64,000 bases of DNA from DASUPK01 sp963736685 (GTDB taxonomy: Bacteria; Actinomycetota; Thermoleophilia; Solirubrobacterales; 70-9). Below the pieces are notes generated by a model, which was not told the origin of the DNA, did no database searches, and worked only from the letters and a program-made list of their open reading frames with translations. Both the position numbers and the translations under genes were made by a program. Shown piece by piece: positions 51,972 through 59,785 of this stretch. Position 1 is the first letter of the stretch, and each line of letters begins with the position of its first letter. Location: assembly GCA_963736685.1 (NCBI GenBank), contig CAVTPZ010000017.1, forward strand, positions 186,001 to 250,000, given 5' to 3'.

Positions 51972-52965
51972 GCGCCGAAGCTGCGGTCGCCGTCAACTTC
52001 GCCTTCACTCCCGTGATCGTGATTCGGCCGTCGCTTGCCCCGATTGCGATGCTCGCTCCGGAGAGGTCGAGATCGAGGATCGAGACGCGGCTCGACCCGA
52101 CCAGCGCCGTCAGGTCGGGGCTGGAATCGAGGTTGATGATGAACCCGGTCAGGTCCAGCGTGGTAGACCCCTTGGTGAGCTCGATCCCTCCACTGTGTTC
52201 CACGCGCCCGGTCGGTCCCGCGGTCTGGATCGCCCCGCCGGTGATCGGGAACCCGAGGACGCCGGCCGATACCGCGGTCGCAGGCGCGATCGGTGCGGCG
52301 GAGATGCCCTGGCCCGTGAGCAGCGAGACCGCCGCGGGATCGAGGGTCAGGCGCGTGTCGCCCTGAGCGAGTACCCCGACCTCGCTCGGAAGCGTCACGA
52401 CGTTCGCAGTGCCGATCACGAGACCCCGCCGAACGACGTCTCCGCCAAGCGCCGCGTTGATCGCCCCGGCGGCGACCTTGGTGAGGGATGCGCTCACCCC
52501 GCTCACCGCGAAGGAGAGGCCGGTACGGCTGGCCTTGGCCTTCGCAATGCCCAGGTTGAGAATCCTCACCCGCGCACCGCCGACCTTCGCGGTCAGAGAC
52601 GGCTTCTTGGCGAGCTGGATGGTGAACTTCCGCAGCGCCAGGGAGCCCTTGCCCGAGGTGAGGCGAAGGCCGCCGGAGTGCCTGATCGCGCCGGTCAGCT
52701 TCGCCGTGTCGAGATCGCCTCCGGTGATGGGGAAGGCGATGCCCTGCTGCCCGGCCTTCGCCGGCTTGATGGGCTTCACCCCCACTCCGGCCGAGGCGAG
52801 TGCCTTCGCCACACCTTTCTGGAGGGCCAGGGTGGTCGTACCGCCGGATAGCGGTGTTGCCTGGGCGCGCATCGGCGCCAGGACGGCGATCGCCGCGATC
52901 GCCAGCCCGAGGACGCCGACCCGTGTCAGTCCGCCGATCGTCGTCCGAGGATGGATGTGGGACAT
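51892..52965 (-). CDS. Secreted protein of two tandem ~140-aa repeats (HtaA-like)
   Basis: 357 aa. Signal peptide (VGVLGLAIAAIAVLAPMRAQA). Two homologous domains: domain 1 has GIAFPITGGDLDTAKLTGAI, RHSGGLRLTSGKGSLALRKF and ALGG; domain 2 has GVLGFPITGGAIQTAGPTGR, VEHSGGIELTKGSTTLDLTG and INLDSSPDLTALVGSSRV. The G-x-[VI]-x-HSGG-[IL]-x-L pattern resembles HtaA-type exported domains, but no haem-ligand assignment can be made. AGGAGGC ribosome site. Likely cell-surface or secreted. Confidence 0.75.
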   Translation of the reverse strand: MSHIHPRTTIGGLTRVGVLGLAIAAIAVLAPMRAQATPLSGGTTTLALQKGVAKALASAGVGVKPIKPAKAGQQGIAFPITGGDLDTAKLTGAIRHSGGLRLTSGKGSLALRKFTIQLAKKPSLTAKVGGARVRILNLGIAKAKASRTGLSFAVSGVSASLTKVAAGAINAALGGDVVRRGLVIGTANVVTLPSEVGVLAQGDTRLTLDPAAVSLLTGQGISAAPIAPATAVSAGVLGFPITGGAIQTAGPTGRVEHSGGIELTKGSTTLDLTGFIINLDSSPDLTALVGSSRVSILDLDLSGASIAIGASDGRITITGVKAKLTATAASALNSAFGTSAFAAGQLLGTAASHVSTG

Positions 52966-53091
52966 CTGTCAAGCCTCCTATTGGAGAGGGTCATTTCCCT
53001 GCGTTACGCCCGTTCGGCAGCCACCGGTTGGGCTTTGCGGGCCCCCGGAAAAAGCCCAACCAGTTGACCCGGCTATGCGTAAATAAGGGGG

Positions 53092-53694
53092 ATGCCGCTC
53101 GGACTTCGCACCCGCATCGGCCATGGCCAGCGTGAACGCGCCAGCGGCCCGAGCCAGGAGGAGATCGTGGTCGCGATGCGGCGCAGGGACCCTTCAGCGG
53201 CCGACGCCCTTTACCGCGAGTACGGCAACACGGTGCTCGCATATCTCGTGCGAACGCTGGGCGACCGCGGTGCCGCGGAGGATGTCCGACAGCAGGTCTT
53301 CGCCGAGGTCTGGGAACGAGGGGAAAGCTACGACCCGGAGCGCGCCGGCCTGCTCACCTGGATCCTGATGATCACCCGAAGCCGCGCCATCGACCACCTG
53401 CGGCGAGGCAGCCATCGGCCCGATCCACAGCCGCCGGCCCGCGTGGCGGTCCTCGCGGATGCCCGCTCCGACCGGCCGTCGGCGAACGACCGGATGATCG
53501 AGCGCTGGCGCGTCGCGCACTTGCTGAGCCGGATTCCGACTGAGGAGGCGGAGCTGCTGCGCAAGCGCTTCTACGAGGAGCGCAGCCAGAGCGAAATCGC
53601 CGCGGAGACCGGCATCCCGCTCGGCACGGTGAAGATGCGCATGGTCCAGGCGCTGGAGCGGCTGCGTGAGATGATCGAGGAGGAAGAGCGATGA
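53092..53694 (+). CDS. ECF RNA polymerase sigma factor (SigK-like)
   Basis: 200 aa. Region 2: ADALYREYGNTVLAYLVRTLGD; QQVFAEVWERGESYDPERAG, LLTWILMITRSRAIDHLRRG. Region 4: RIPTEEAELLRKRFYEERSQSEIAAETGIPLGTVKMRMVQALERLRE. Followed by an RskA-family anti-sigma gene (4-base overlap) and a fasciclin lipoprotein, the arrangement expected of a SigK-type module. No promoter recognised. Confidence 0.92.
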   Translation: MPLGLRTRIGHGQRERASGPSQEEIVVAMRRRDPSAADALYREYGNTVLAYLVRTLGDRGAAEDVRQQVFAEVWERGESYDPERAGLLTWILMITRSRAIDHLRRGSHRPDPQPPARVAVLADARSDRPSANDRMIERWRVAHLLSRIPTEEAELLRKRFYEERSQSEIAAETGIPLGTVKMRMVQALERLREMIEEEER

Positions 53695-54356
53695 ACCGCA
53701 GAATCGATCCTTCCGACTTCCTGCTCGGCGAGCTGACCGACAGCGAGCGGGCCGAGGCCGAGCGGATGCTCCGCGAGGAGGCCGACTTCCGCGAGCAAGT
53801 CGAGCGGCTCCAGCCGATCGTCAGCGAGCTGCGCGACCTTCCGCCCGAGGCGTGGCGTCTGAGTGAGCAGGACGAAGAGCGTGTCGTGCGCTCGACGCCT
53901 CGCCCGGCGCCGCGGCGGCGGATGCGGCTCGCGCTGGCCTCCGCCGCGGCCTGCGCCGCTCTGGTGGGCGCAGGCGTCGGCATCGGCGCGCTCATCTTCA
54001 GCGGTGGCGAGAAGGCATCGACGTCCGCGTCAACCGTCGTGCTCCGTCCCGTGACGCCGCGGGCATCAACGGCGAGCGGCACCGCTCGCCTCGACGAGGC
54101 CAACAGCGAGGCGACCCTGCAGGTGCGAGGGCTCCCCCCCAGCGCCCAGACCTCCTACTACGAGCTCTGGCTGATGGACAGCCCGAACCACCTGGTCTCC
54201 TTGGGATCGTTCCGGGTACCCGCCTCAGGGTCCGCCACGGTCAGGGTCCCACTGCCGGTAGACCCGCGGCTCTTCCACTTCGTGGACATCTCCCTCGAGC
54301 CGGTGAACGGAGGGCCGCAGCACAGCGGCGTCTCCGTCCTGCGCGCCTCGACCTGA
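53691..54356 (+). CDS. rskA: Anti-sigma-K factor RskA-family protein
   Basis: 221 aa. N-terminal cytosolic anti-sigma helices (DPSDFLLGELTDSERAEAERMLREE), one TM helix (residues about 82-106, LALASAAACAALVGAGVGIGALIF), and a C-terminal RskA domain (ARLDEANSEATLQVRGLPPS; YYELWLMDSPNHLVSLGSFRV; VDISLEPVNGGPQHSG). Proteolysis of this membrane protein would free the sigma factor. ATG overlaps the sigma stop by 4 bases. Confidence 0.92.
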   Translation: MNRRIDPSDFLLGELTDSERAEAERMLREEADFREQVERLQPIVSELRDLPPEAWRLSEQDEERVVRSTPRPAPRRRMRLALASAAACAALVGAGVGIGALIFSGGEKASTSASTVVLRPVTPRASTASGTARLDEANSEATLQVRGLPPSAQTSYYELWLMDSPNHLVSLGSFRVPASGSATVRVPLPVDPRLFHFVDISLEPVNGGPQHSGVSVLRAST

Positions 54357-54430
54357 GCAACGCACCGCGTTTCTCAACCGGCGCGGATCGGGCCTGCGTA
54401 CAGAGCTGAAACCGATTCGAGGAGGTTCTG

Positions 54431-54994
54431 ATGAACGCGAGACTGAGGAGCAAGCTGGCCGTGGGCGTCGCCGTGCTCGGAATGGCAGTCTTCAGCGGCT
54501 GCGGCGGAAGTGACGACAACGACACGACCGCGGCCGGCACGGGCACCGCCGCGTCGGACACGGCGATGACGTCCGAGCCCGCGAACATCGTCGCTGCGGC
54601 GCAGGGGAGCCCCGACCTCAGCACGCTGGTGAAGGCAGTGACGGCTGCCGGCCTGGCGCCGACCCTGAGCGGTCCGGGGCCCTACACGGTGTTCGCCCCG
54701 ACAAACCAGGGCTTCGACGCGCTGCCGGCCGGACAACTCGACGAACTGCTGAAAACGCAGAACAAGAAGCAGCTGGCGGACATCCTCAGTTACCACGTGG
54801 TCAAGGGCGAGTACCCCGCCTCGTCCCTGACGAATGGTCAGAAGCTCACGACGGTCGGAGGCGGGGAGCTGACCGTCACCGTGAACGGCTCCACCGTGAA
54901 GGTCAACGGCGTCCCGGTCGAGATGGCGGACGTGATGACCGGGAATGGGGTCGTGCACGTGATCGGCTCGGTCCTCACCCCGCCGAGCAAGTAA
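54431..54994 (+). CDS. Fasciclin (FAS1) domain lipoprotein
   Basis: 187 aa. Lipobox VFSGC, linker rich in Thr/Ala, then one FAS1 domain: NIVAAAQGSPDLSTLVKAVTAAGLAPTL, GPYTVFAPTNQGFDAL (FAS1 H1 box), ILSYHVVKGEYPASSL, GVVHVIGSVLTPP. GAGGAGG ribosome site. In mycobacteria the FAS1 proteins MPT70/MPT83 are sigma-K targets, which fits this cassette. Confidence 0.93.
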   Translation: MNARLRSKLAVGVAVLGMAVFSGCGGSDDNDTTAAGTGTAASDTAMTSEPANIVAAAQGSPDLSTLVKAVTAAGLAPTLSGPGPYTVFAPTNQGFDALPAGQLDELLKTQNKKQLADILSYHVVKGEYPASSLTNGQKLTTVGGGELTVTVNGSTVKVNGVPVEMADVMTGNGVVHVIGSVLTPPSK

Positions 54995-55007
54995 CGGCCT
55001 GAGCGCC

Positions 55008-55041
55008 GGGCCGCCCGCATCTCGACGCGGGCGGGCGGCCC
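55008..55041. terminator. Hairpin terminator between convergent FAS1 and TetR genes
   Basis: Perfect 11-bp stem: GGGCCGCCCGC (55008-55018) with GCGGGCGGCCC (55031-55041). Very GC-rich, no T-run; bidirectional terminator typical of high-GC genomes. Confidence 0.7.
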
Positions 55042-55051
55042 GCGGCCACCG

Positions 55052-55705
55052 TCAGGCGCCGCTCCAGCGCTCTCCCTGGCTGATCCGCTCCTGGCCGACC
55101 CAGGCGAAGTCCATCGCAGCCTGGATGACCTCCTCCTTCGGGACCTTGCGGTGGAGGTCCCACCAGTCGGCCAGAGACTGCATCGCGCCCACCACCTGCT
55201 GAGCGATCATCTCGACGAACTGCGGCAGCTTCGGGAAGTCGAGCCCCTTGCGCTGCGCCTCCTCGCTCATCAGCTGGATGATCGCGGCGGCGACCTCGTC
55301 CCGCAGCCGGTCCAACCGGAGGGCGACATCGGGGTCGTCCGCGTTCCGGAACATGATCCGCCAGGCTCCTCGGCGCTCCTCGACGAAGCCGAAGAAGGCC
55401 TCCAGCCCGGCGCGCATCCTCGCCTCGCCTGGCTCCGCTCCGGCGACGGCTCCGCTGATCCGCTCGACCAGCTCGTGGACGTGCATCTCCAGCATCGCCA
55501 CGTAGAGCTCGCGCTTCGAGGAGAAGTGCTCGTAGAGCAGAGCCTTGGAGACGCCGGCGCGCTCCGCTACCGCGTCCAGCGAGGTCTCGTGGTAGCCGGC
55601 GTCGGCGAACGCGTTGCGAGCGGCCTCGAGGATCGCCTCGCGGCGGTCGGCCGCACTCATTCGCGCCCGGGTCGGCGCCTTCCTGTCCTCTGTGATCGAT
55701 GTCAC
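55052..55705 (-). CDS. TetR-family regulator controlling the R2-like oxidase gene
   Basis: 217 aa. HTH: RREAILEAARNAFADAGYHETSLDAVAERAGVSKALLYEHFSSKRELY. Ligand domain follows. Divergent from the R2-like oxidase, with a perfect palindromic operator in the 72-base gap, so it probably represses both genes. The ligand is probably a lipid or other hydrophobic molecule, given the SCP2 domain in its target; that is inference. Confidence 0.93.
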   Translation of the reverse strand: MTSITEDRKAPTRARMSAADRREAILEAARNAFADAGYHETSLDAVAERAGVSKALLYEHFSSKRELYVAMLEMHVHELVERISGAVAGAEPGEARMRAGLEAFFGFVEERRGAWRIMFRNADDPDVALRLDRLRDEVAAAIIQLMSEEAQRKGLDFPKLPQFVEMIAQQVVGAMQSLADWWDLHRKVPKEEVIQAAMDFAWVGQERISQGERWSGA

Positions 55706-55710
55706 CGTAC

Positions 55711-55732
55711 TAACTGACTGGTCAGTCAGTTA
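55711..55732. promoter_or_regulatory. Palindromic TetR operator overlapping a -10 element
   Basis: Perfect 10-base arms TAACTGACTG (55711-55720) and CAGTCAGTTA (55723-55732) with a 2-base centre GT. The right arm overlaps TACTAT (55731-55736), a likely -10 for the oxidase gene, 42 bases before its ATG. Bound repressor would block RNA polymerase. Confidence 0.8.
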
Positions 55733-55777
55733 CTATACGGCCGCAACGGGCGGAAGTCGAGAGGACGGAGACAGCCA

Positions 55778-57103
55778 ATGTCGGTCGCGCAACAGGGCAT
55801 CGCAGCAGGAATCACGTACGACGACCTCTACCGCCGCTGGGAGGAGGGCAACTGGAAGGCGACCGAGCTCGACTTCTCGCATGACCGGAACGGCTGGGAC
55901 TCGCTCAACGAGATCCAGCGCAAGTCCGCCCTCTGGATCTACTCGATGTTCTTCTACGGCGAGGACGCGGTCGCCGACGGCCTCTCCCCCTACATCGAGG
56001 CCGCCCCGAAGGAGGAGCAGAAGTACTTCCTCGCCACGCAGCAGGTGGACGAGGCCCGCCACGCCGTCTTCTTCCACCGCTTCTTCAAGGAGGTGATCGG
56101 GGTCGAGGGGAGCATCCACGATGCCCTCGACTTCACGACGCCGCAGCTCGGCTGGGGCTATCGCAACGTCTTCGGCCGGCTCGAGCGGATGGTCACCGAG
56201 CTCCAGACCGACCGGTCCCTCCCCAAGTTCGCCCAGGCGATCACGCTCTACCACATGATCATCGAGGCGACGATGGCCCAGCCGGGCCAGCACTTCATCG
56301 AGGACTTCTTCGCCAAGGCCGGGACGATGCCCGGCTTCAGCGCTGGGATGGAGAAGGTCTCCCGCGACGAGCAGCGCCACATCGGCTTCGGCGTCAAGGT
56401 CCTCTCCGAGCTCTTCGCCGAATCCGACGAGTGCAAGGCCGCCGCCTCGGAACTGCTCCGGGAGGTGCTGCCATGGGTGACCGGGGTGTTCGTGCCGCCG
56501 GGCTGGGACGAGCGCTACACGACCGAGTACGGCTTCACGCTCGAGCAGATCTACGCGTTCGGGATGAAGTCCGTCGAGATGAAGTGGAAGGCGACCGGCT
56601 ACCCCCTCCAGGAGATGCCGCCCGGCATCTATCCCTTCGACCCGGACATGTCGCACGAGGAGCGCGCCCAGCGCCAGATCAAGCTGCTGCGTGCCGGCGT
56701 CATGGGCGAGCCGAACGGCAAGCCCTCGGTCAACCCGGAGATCGAGGCCATCCTCTTCGACCTCATTGCCCGCTCGGCCCACACCGATGCGGTTGACCGG
56801 CCGGTGACGATCCAATGGCGCTTCGAGGACGCCGAGCCGTACCACCTGCGCATCGACAACGGCTCGACGCGGGCCGAGCCGGGTCTGGCTGAGAAGGCTG
56901 ATGTGACGCTGAGGACGACCTGGGCCGACTGGGTCGACGTCTCGGTCCGTGGCCAGGACGCGCGCCGCGCGATGTTCCGCCGCAAGATCAAGCCGCGCGG
57001 CTCGCTCCGCCAACTCGCGCGGATGCCGAAGATCTTCCCGCCGAGACCCCAGCCAGTCGGCGCCCAGGCCGCTCCACTTGGGAGCGGAGGCCGTAGGCCG
57101 TAG
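55778..57103 (+). CDS. R2-like ligand-binding oxidase fused to an SCP2 sterol-carrier domain
   Basis: 441 aa. Residues 1-310 are a ferritin-like R2 oxidase: metal ligands in EDAVADGL, VDEARHAVFFHRFF, IIEATMAQPGQHFIEDFF and DEQRHIGFGV, the E/EARH/E/DEQRH set of a di-metal (Mn/Fe) site. Residues about 330-425 are an SCP2-like lipid-binding domain (RPVTIQWRFEDAEPYHLRI, KADVTLRTTWADWVDVSVRG, RRKIKPRGSL). Function: probable oxidation of a lipid held by the SCP2 domain; inference. The final ~13 residues (around AAPLGSGGRRP) come from repeat copy D. Acts with the divergent TetR. Confidence 0.85.
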   Translation: MSVAQQGIAAGITYDDLYRRWEEGNWKATELDFSHDRNGWDSLNEIQRKSALWIYSMFFYGEDAVADGLSPYIEAAPKEEQKYFLATQQVDEARHAVFFHRFFKEVIGVEGSIHDALDFTTPQLGWGYRNVFGRLERMVTELQTDRSLPKFAQAITLYHMIIEATMAQPGQHFIEDFFAKAGTMPGFSAGMEKVSRDEQRHIGFGVKVLSELFAESDECKAAASELLREVLPWVTGVFVPPGWDERYTTEYGFTLEQIYAFGMKSVEMKWKATGYPLQEMPPGIYPFDPDMSHEERAQRQIKLLRAGVMGEPNGKPSVNPEIEAILFDLIARSAHTDAVDRPVTIQWRFEDAEPYHLRIDNGSTRAEPGLAEKADVTLRTTWADWVDVSVRGQDARRAMFRRKIKPRGSLRQLARMPKIFPPRPQPVGAQAAPLGSGGRRP

Positions 57104-57153
57104 CGACTTGTGTCGGGCGGCCGCTCGGCGCCGACGATTTGATGGCGAAGCCG
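57064..57153 (+). repeat. Dispersed intergenic hairpin repeat, copy D
   Basis: About 90 bases; CCGCTCCA...TTGGGAGCGG, CGACTTGTGT, GGGCGGCCGCT and the tail TGATGGCGAAGCC match copies A-C, with some divergence in the middle. Lies between the convergent oxidase and SHOCT genes, and contains the oxidase stop. Confidence 0.85.
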
Positions 57154-57155
57154 GG

Positions 57156-57632
57156 TTACTCGCCCAGCAACCGCTTCTTCTGGGCCTCGAACTCGGCGTC
57201 GGTGATCTTGCCGGCTTCGCGCTGCTGTTCCAGATGAGCGATCTGGTCGAGAGGGTCCTGCTGCGGAGCTGAGATGCCGCCGCCGAACCCGCCGGCGTTG
57301 GGCACGGGCATCATCTTGCCGAGGATGCCGGTGAGCTTCTCCTGCAGCCCCGGCACTGTCGCCGCATTGATCGTCTGACCCTTCTTGTCCGGGTCGACCC
57401 CCGACTCACGAAGCGCCTCCTCGATCTCCTCGCGGGCCCCGGTTCCCCGCAGATCGACCGTTTGGCTCGACGTCTCGACCTTCGCGTCGGGGCTGGTCCA
57501 CCCGGCCTCGCCCATCGAGACGCTCTGTGAGTCCGGCAGCGCGGAGCCCTGCACGACGGCGTCGAACTCGGGCGTCCCGGGCTGCGGGATCGCGGTCTCG
57601 TCCTTTCGTCTCAGGAAGCCGAAGAGCCCCAT
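57156..57632 (-). CDS. SHOCT-domain protein, unknown function
   Basis: 158 aa. N-terminus MGLFGFLRRKDET (amphipathic, similar in style to the Pth extension at 21629), then a disordered/hydrophilic middle (EEIEEALRESGVDPDKKGQT). The C-terminal SHOCT motif is DQIAHLEQQREAGKITDAEF plus EAQKKRLLGE. Short C-terminal domains of this kind often mediate oligomerisation. Its stop codon immediately follows repeat copy D. Confidence 0.8.
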   Translation of the reverse strand: MGLFGFLRRKDETAIPQPGTPEFDAVVQGSALPDSQSVSMGEAGWTSPDAKVETSSQTVDLRGTGAREEIEEALRESGVDPDKKGQTINAATVPGLQEKLTGILGKMMPVPNAGGFGGGISAPQQDPLDQIAHLEQQREAGKITDAEFEAQKKRLLGE

Positions 57633-57652
57633 GGGCCGACTGTAGCGCTCGA

Positions 57653-59743
57653 TCAGCCAGCCGCAAAGGTGTGCCGACCGGTCACCTTGCGGAACCGCAC
57701 GACCCCGCCCCGGGCCTTCGCGTGAACGACCTTGCCGTCGATGGCGACCGTGTGGGCGTGCCGGGGCATCGGCAGCTCCACGAGTCCGGAAGTCCCGGGC
57801 GGGGCCGCGACCGTGAGCTTGAACAGATGGCCGCTGCGGCGCCAGCGCGATGCGATCGCCCCGTGGGGAGTCGGCGCCTTCCCCTGGGCGAAGCGCAGGT
57901 CGCCCGGCTCGGGCGCGACGATCCAGCGGCGGTACCCGGGAGCGGTCGGCCGGATGCCGAGGACGTATCCCGACAAGGCCGGAACCGGGCCGCCGCCCCA
58001 GCCGTGCGCGAGGGAGATCCCACCGGACTTCGGCGCTCCGTCGAGCTGCATGCTCTCCCAGACCGTGCCCGGGCCCCAGGAGAGCATCTGACCCCAGGTG
58101 CGCCGCATCAAGCTCAGTGCACCGTCCGCGTCCCCGACCGACAGGCGGGCGAGGAGCTCGGTCGAGGAGATGAACGGCGAGATGTAGCGGCTCATGTAGG
58201 GATCGTCGGACTCGCCGTTGGCGACGCCGTACGGGGTCATCAGGTGCCTGTCGATGAAGTGGAGCGCCTGTTGGGACTGGGCCGGCGTCGTGATCCCGCC
58301 GAGGATCGCCTCGACCTGCGCGTCCTGGGTGTGGTTGGTGCGGGGTTCGTCGCGATTCAGGATGAAGGCGCCCGCGCGCGGATCCCAGAGCCGCGCGAGC
58401 ATTGCGGCGCGGAGGGCCGCCGCCTGATGGATGTCCGCGTTGGCCGCGCGCCGGCCTCCTCCCAATCCCCGCTCCAGCTGAGCCCCGGCCATCAGCGCCC
58501 GGAACAGCGACGCGTTGGTGTAGGTGTCGATTCCGCCGGCAGCATCGAACGGGTGCCAGTTGATCGTCAGGACCTGCGAGGGCGTGCGATAGAGCCCGCC
58601 GTCGAGACGCGCCAGGAAGTAGGCGAGGGCCCGCCGGACCACGGGCATCATGCGCCGCGCAAAGCGCCGGTCACCGGTGAGCATGTAGTAGTCGCGGAGG
58701 GCGATGACCCAGGCCGCGGTGTACTGAGGGATGCGCAGATCGCTGTTGTTCGGCAACGCGGTGGCCGGAAACTGCGAGGCGCCGGCGAGGGGCGGCGGCG
58801 GCGTGTTCGGGCATTGCACCGCGATCTGCGTCACCGGCTGCAGCTGGCCGTCGCTGTACTGAAGGCAGCTGAACGCCTGGAGCGAGGCGCGAAGGATGCC
58901 CGGGGCGGCCCGCAGCGAGTAGTTGCCGACGAGGTCCTCCATGTTCAGGTCGCCCGCCCAGATCGCGCGATCCCGCTTCGCTCCGTCGGCGACGACGGTC
59001 CGGCTGAATCCGTACCGCAGGTCCCGGAACGAATCCATCGCGAACGTGTACGCGCTCGCGTACCAGATCCGGTTGAGCTCATCGTCGTTCGAGAAGAAGT
59101 TGCCGCTGTAGCCGTCAGGCCCCGGGTGCAGATGCTCGTTCCGCACGCGGACGTAGTCGATCGTGGCGGTGCCAGGCCCGTCGAGCTGGAGCGAGATGTA
59201 GCGCTCCGCTCCACGGATCCCGGCCGAACGGAATTCGACGGGCTTGGTCGTCTGGAAGACGTCGGTCCGAGAGTCCGGGTCGTCCGAAGTGCCGAACGAG
59301 AACTGCGGGCCACCGGTGTCCCCGCCGGGGGTGAGGTGATCCAGGCTCTCGGAGTAGCCGAGCCGGATCGGCGTGCCGCTCGACGACGTCACGCCGACCT
59401 CCACGTAGCCGCCGACGTTCTCGCCCAGGTCGAGCAGCAGGGCGGGGTTGCCGACGCCGGCCGCGTTGAGGCCGGTCTCGTCGATCGTCATCGCGCCGCC
59501 CCCGGGAGCCTTCAACCCACTGGTCCCGCGGATGTTCGACGGGGAGGTGCCGACCACGTAGGCCGCCTTCGGATAGACGAATCTGCCCGGATCGATCACG
59601 AAACGCTTCCACCCCGAGCTCGCCGGGATCGGGGCCTTCGACTGGGTTGCCACGGAGGCGTCCGCGCGCGCGGCCTGGGACGCCACCAGAGCCATTGCGA
59701 ATACGAGCACGGTCAACCGGCTCCCTCTCCCCGGTCGGAGCAC
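57653..59743 (-). CDS. Secreted glycoside hydrolase, GH78 (alpha-L-rhamnosidase)-like
   Basis: 696 aa. Signal peptide (LTVLVFAMALVASQAARADA). An N-terminal beta domain (FVIDPGRFVYPKAAYVVG; GYSESLDHLTPGGD), then an (alpha/alpha)6 barrel with FRDLRYGFSRTVVADGAKRDRAIWAGDLNMED (the acid/base Asp/Glu segment of GH78-type enzymes), HPFDAAGGIDTYTN, HTQDAQVEAILGG, MRRTWGQMLSWGPGTVWE, HGWGGGPVPALSGYVLG, and a C-terminal beta-sandwich. Releases rhamnose or related sugars; substrate inferred. Confidence 0.8.
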   Translation of the reverse strand: MLRPGRGSRLTVLVFAMALVASQAARADASVATQSKAPIPASSGWKRFVIDPGRFVYPKAAYVVGTSPSNIRGTSGLKAPGGGAMTIDETGLNAAGVGNPALLLDLGENVGGYVEVGVTSSSGTPIRLGYSESLDHLTPGGDTGGPQFSFGTSDDPDSRTDVFQTTKPVEFRSAGIRGAERYISLQLDGPGTATIDYVRVRNEHLHPGPDGYSGNFFSNDDELNRIWYASAYTFAMDSFRDLRYGFSRTVVADGAKRDRAIWAGDLNMEDLVGNYSLRAAPGILRASLQAFSCLQYSDGQLQPVTQIAVQCPNTPPPPLAGASQFPATALPNNSDLRIPQYTAAWVIALRDYYMLTGDRRFARRMMPVVRRALAYFLARLDGGLYRTPSQVLTINWHPFDAAGGIDTYTNASLFRALMAGAQLERGLGGGRRAANADIHQAAALRAAMLARLWDPRAGAFILNRDEPRTNHTQDAQVEAILGGITTPAQSQQALHFIDRHLMTPYGVANGESDDPYMSRYISPFISSTELLARLSVGDADGALSLMRRTWGQMLSWGPGTVWESMQLDGAPKSGGISLAHGWGGGPVPALSGYVLGIRPTAPGYRRWIVAPEPGDLRFAQGKAPTPHGAIASRWRRSGHLFKLTVAAPPGTSGLVELPMPRHAHTVAIDGKVVHAKARGGVVRFRKVTGRHTFAAG

Positions 59744-59785
59744 GGCGCGACCCTATCAACGCGACCCGAAGCGTCGGCAAACGCG

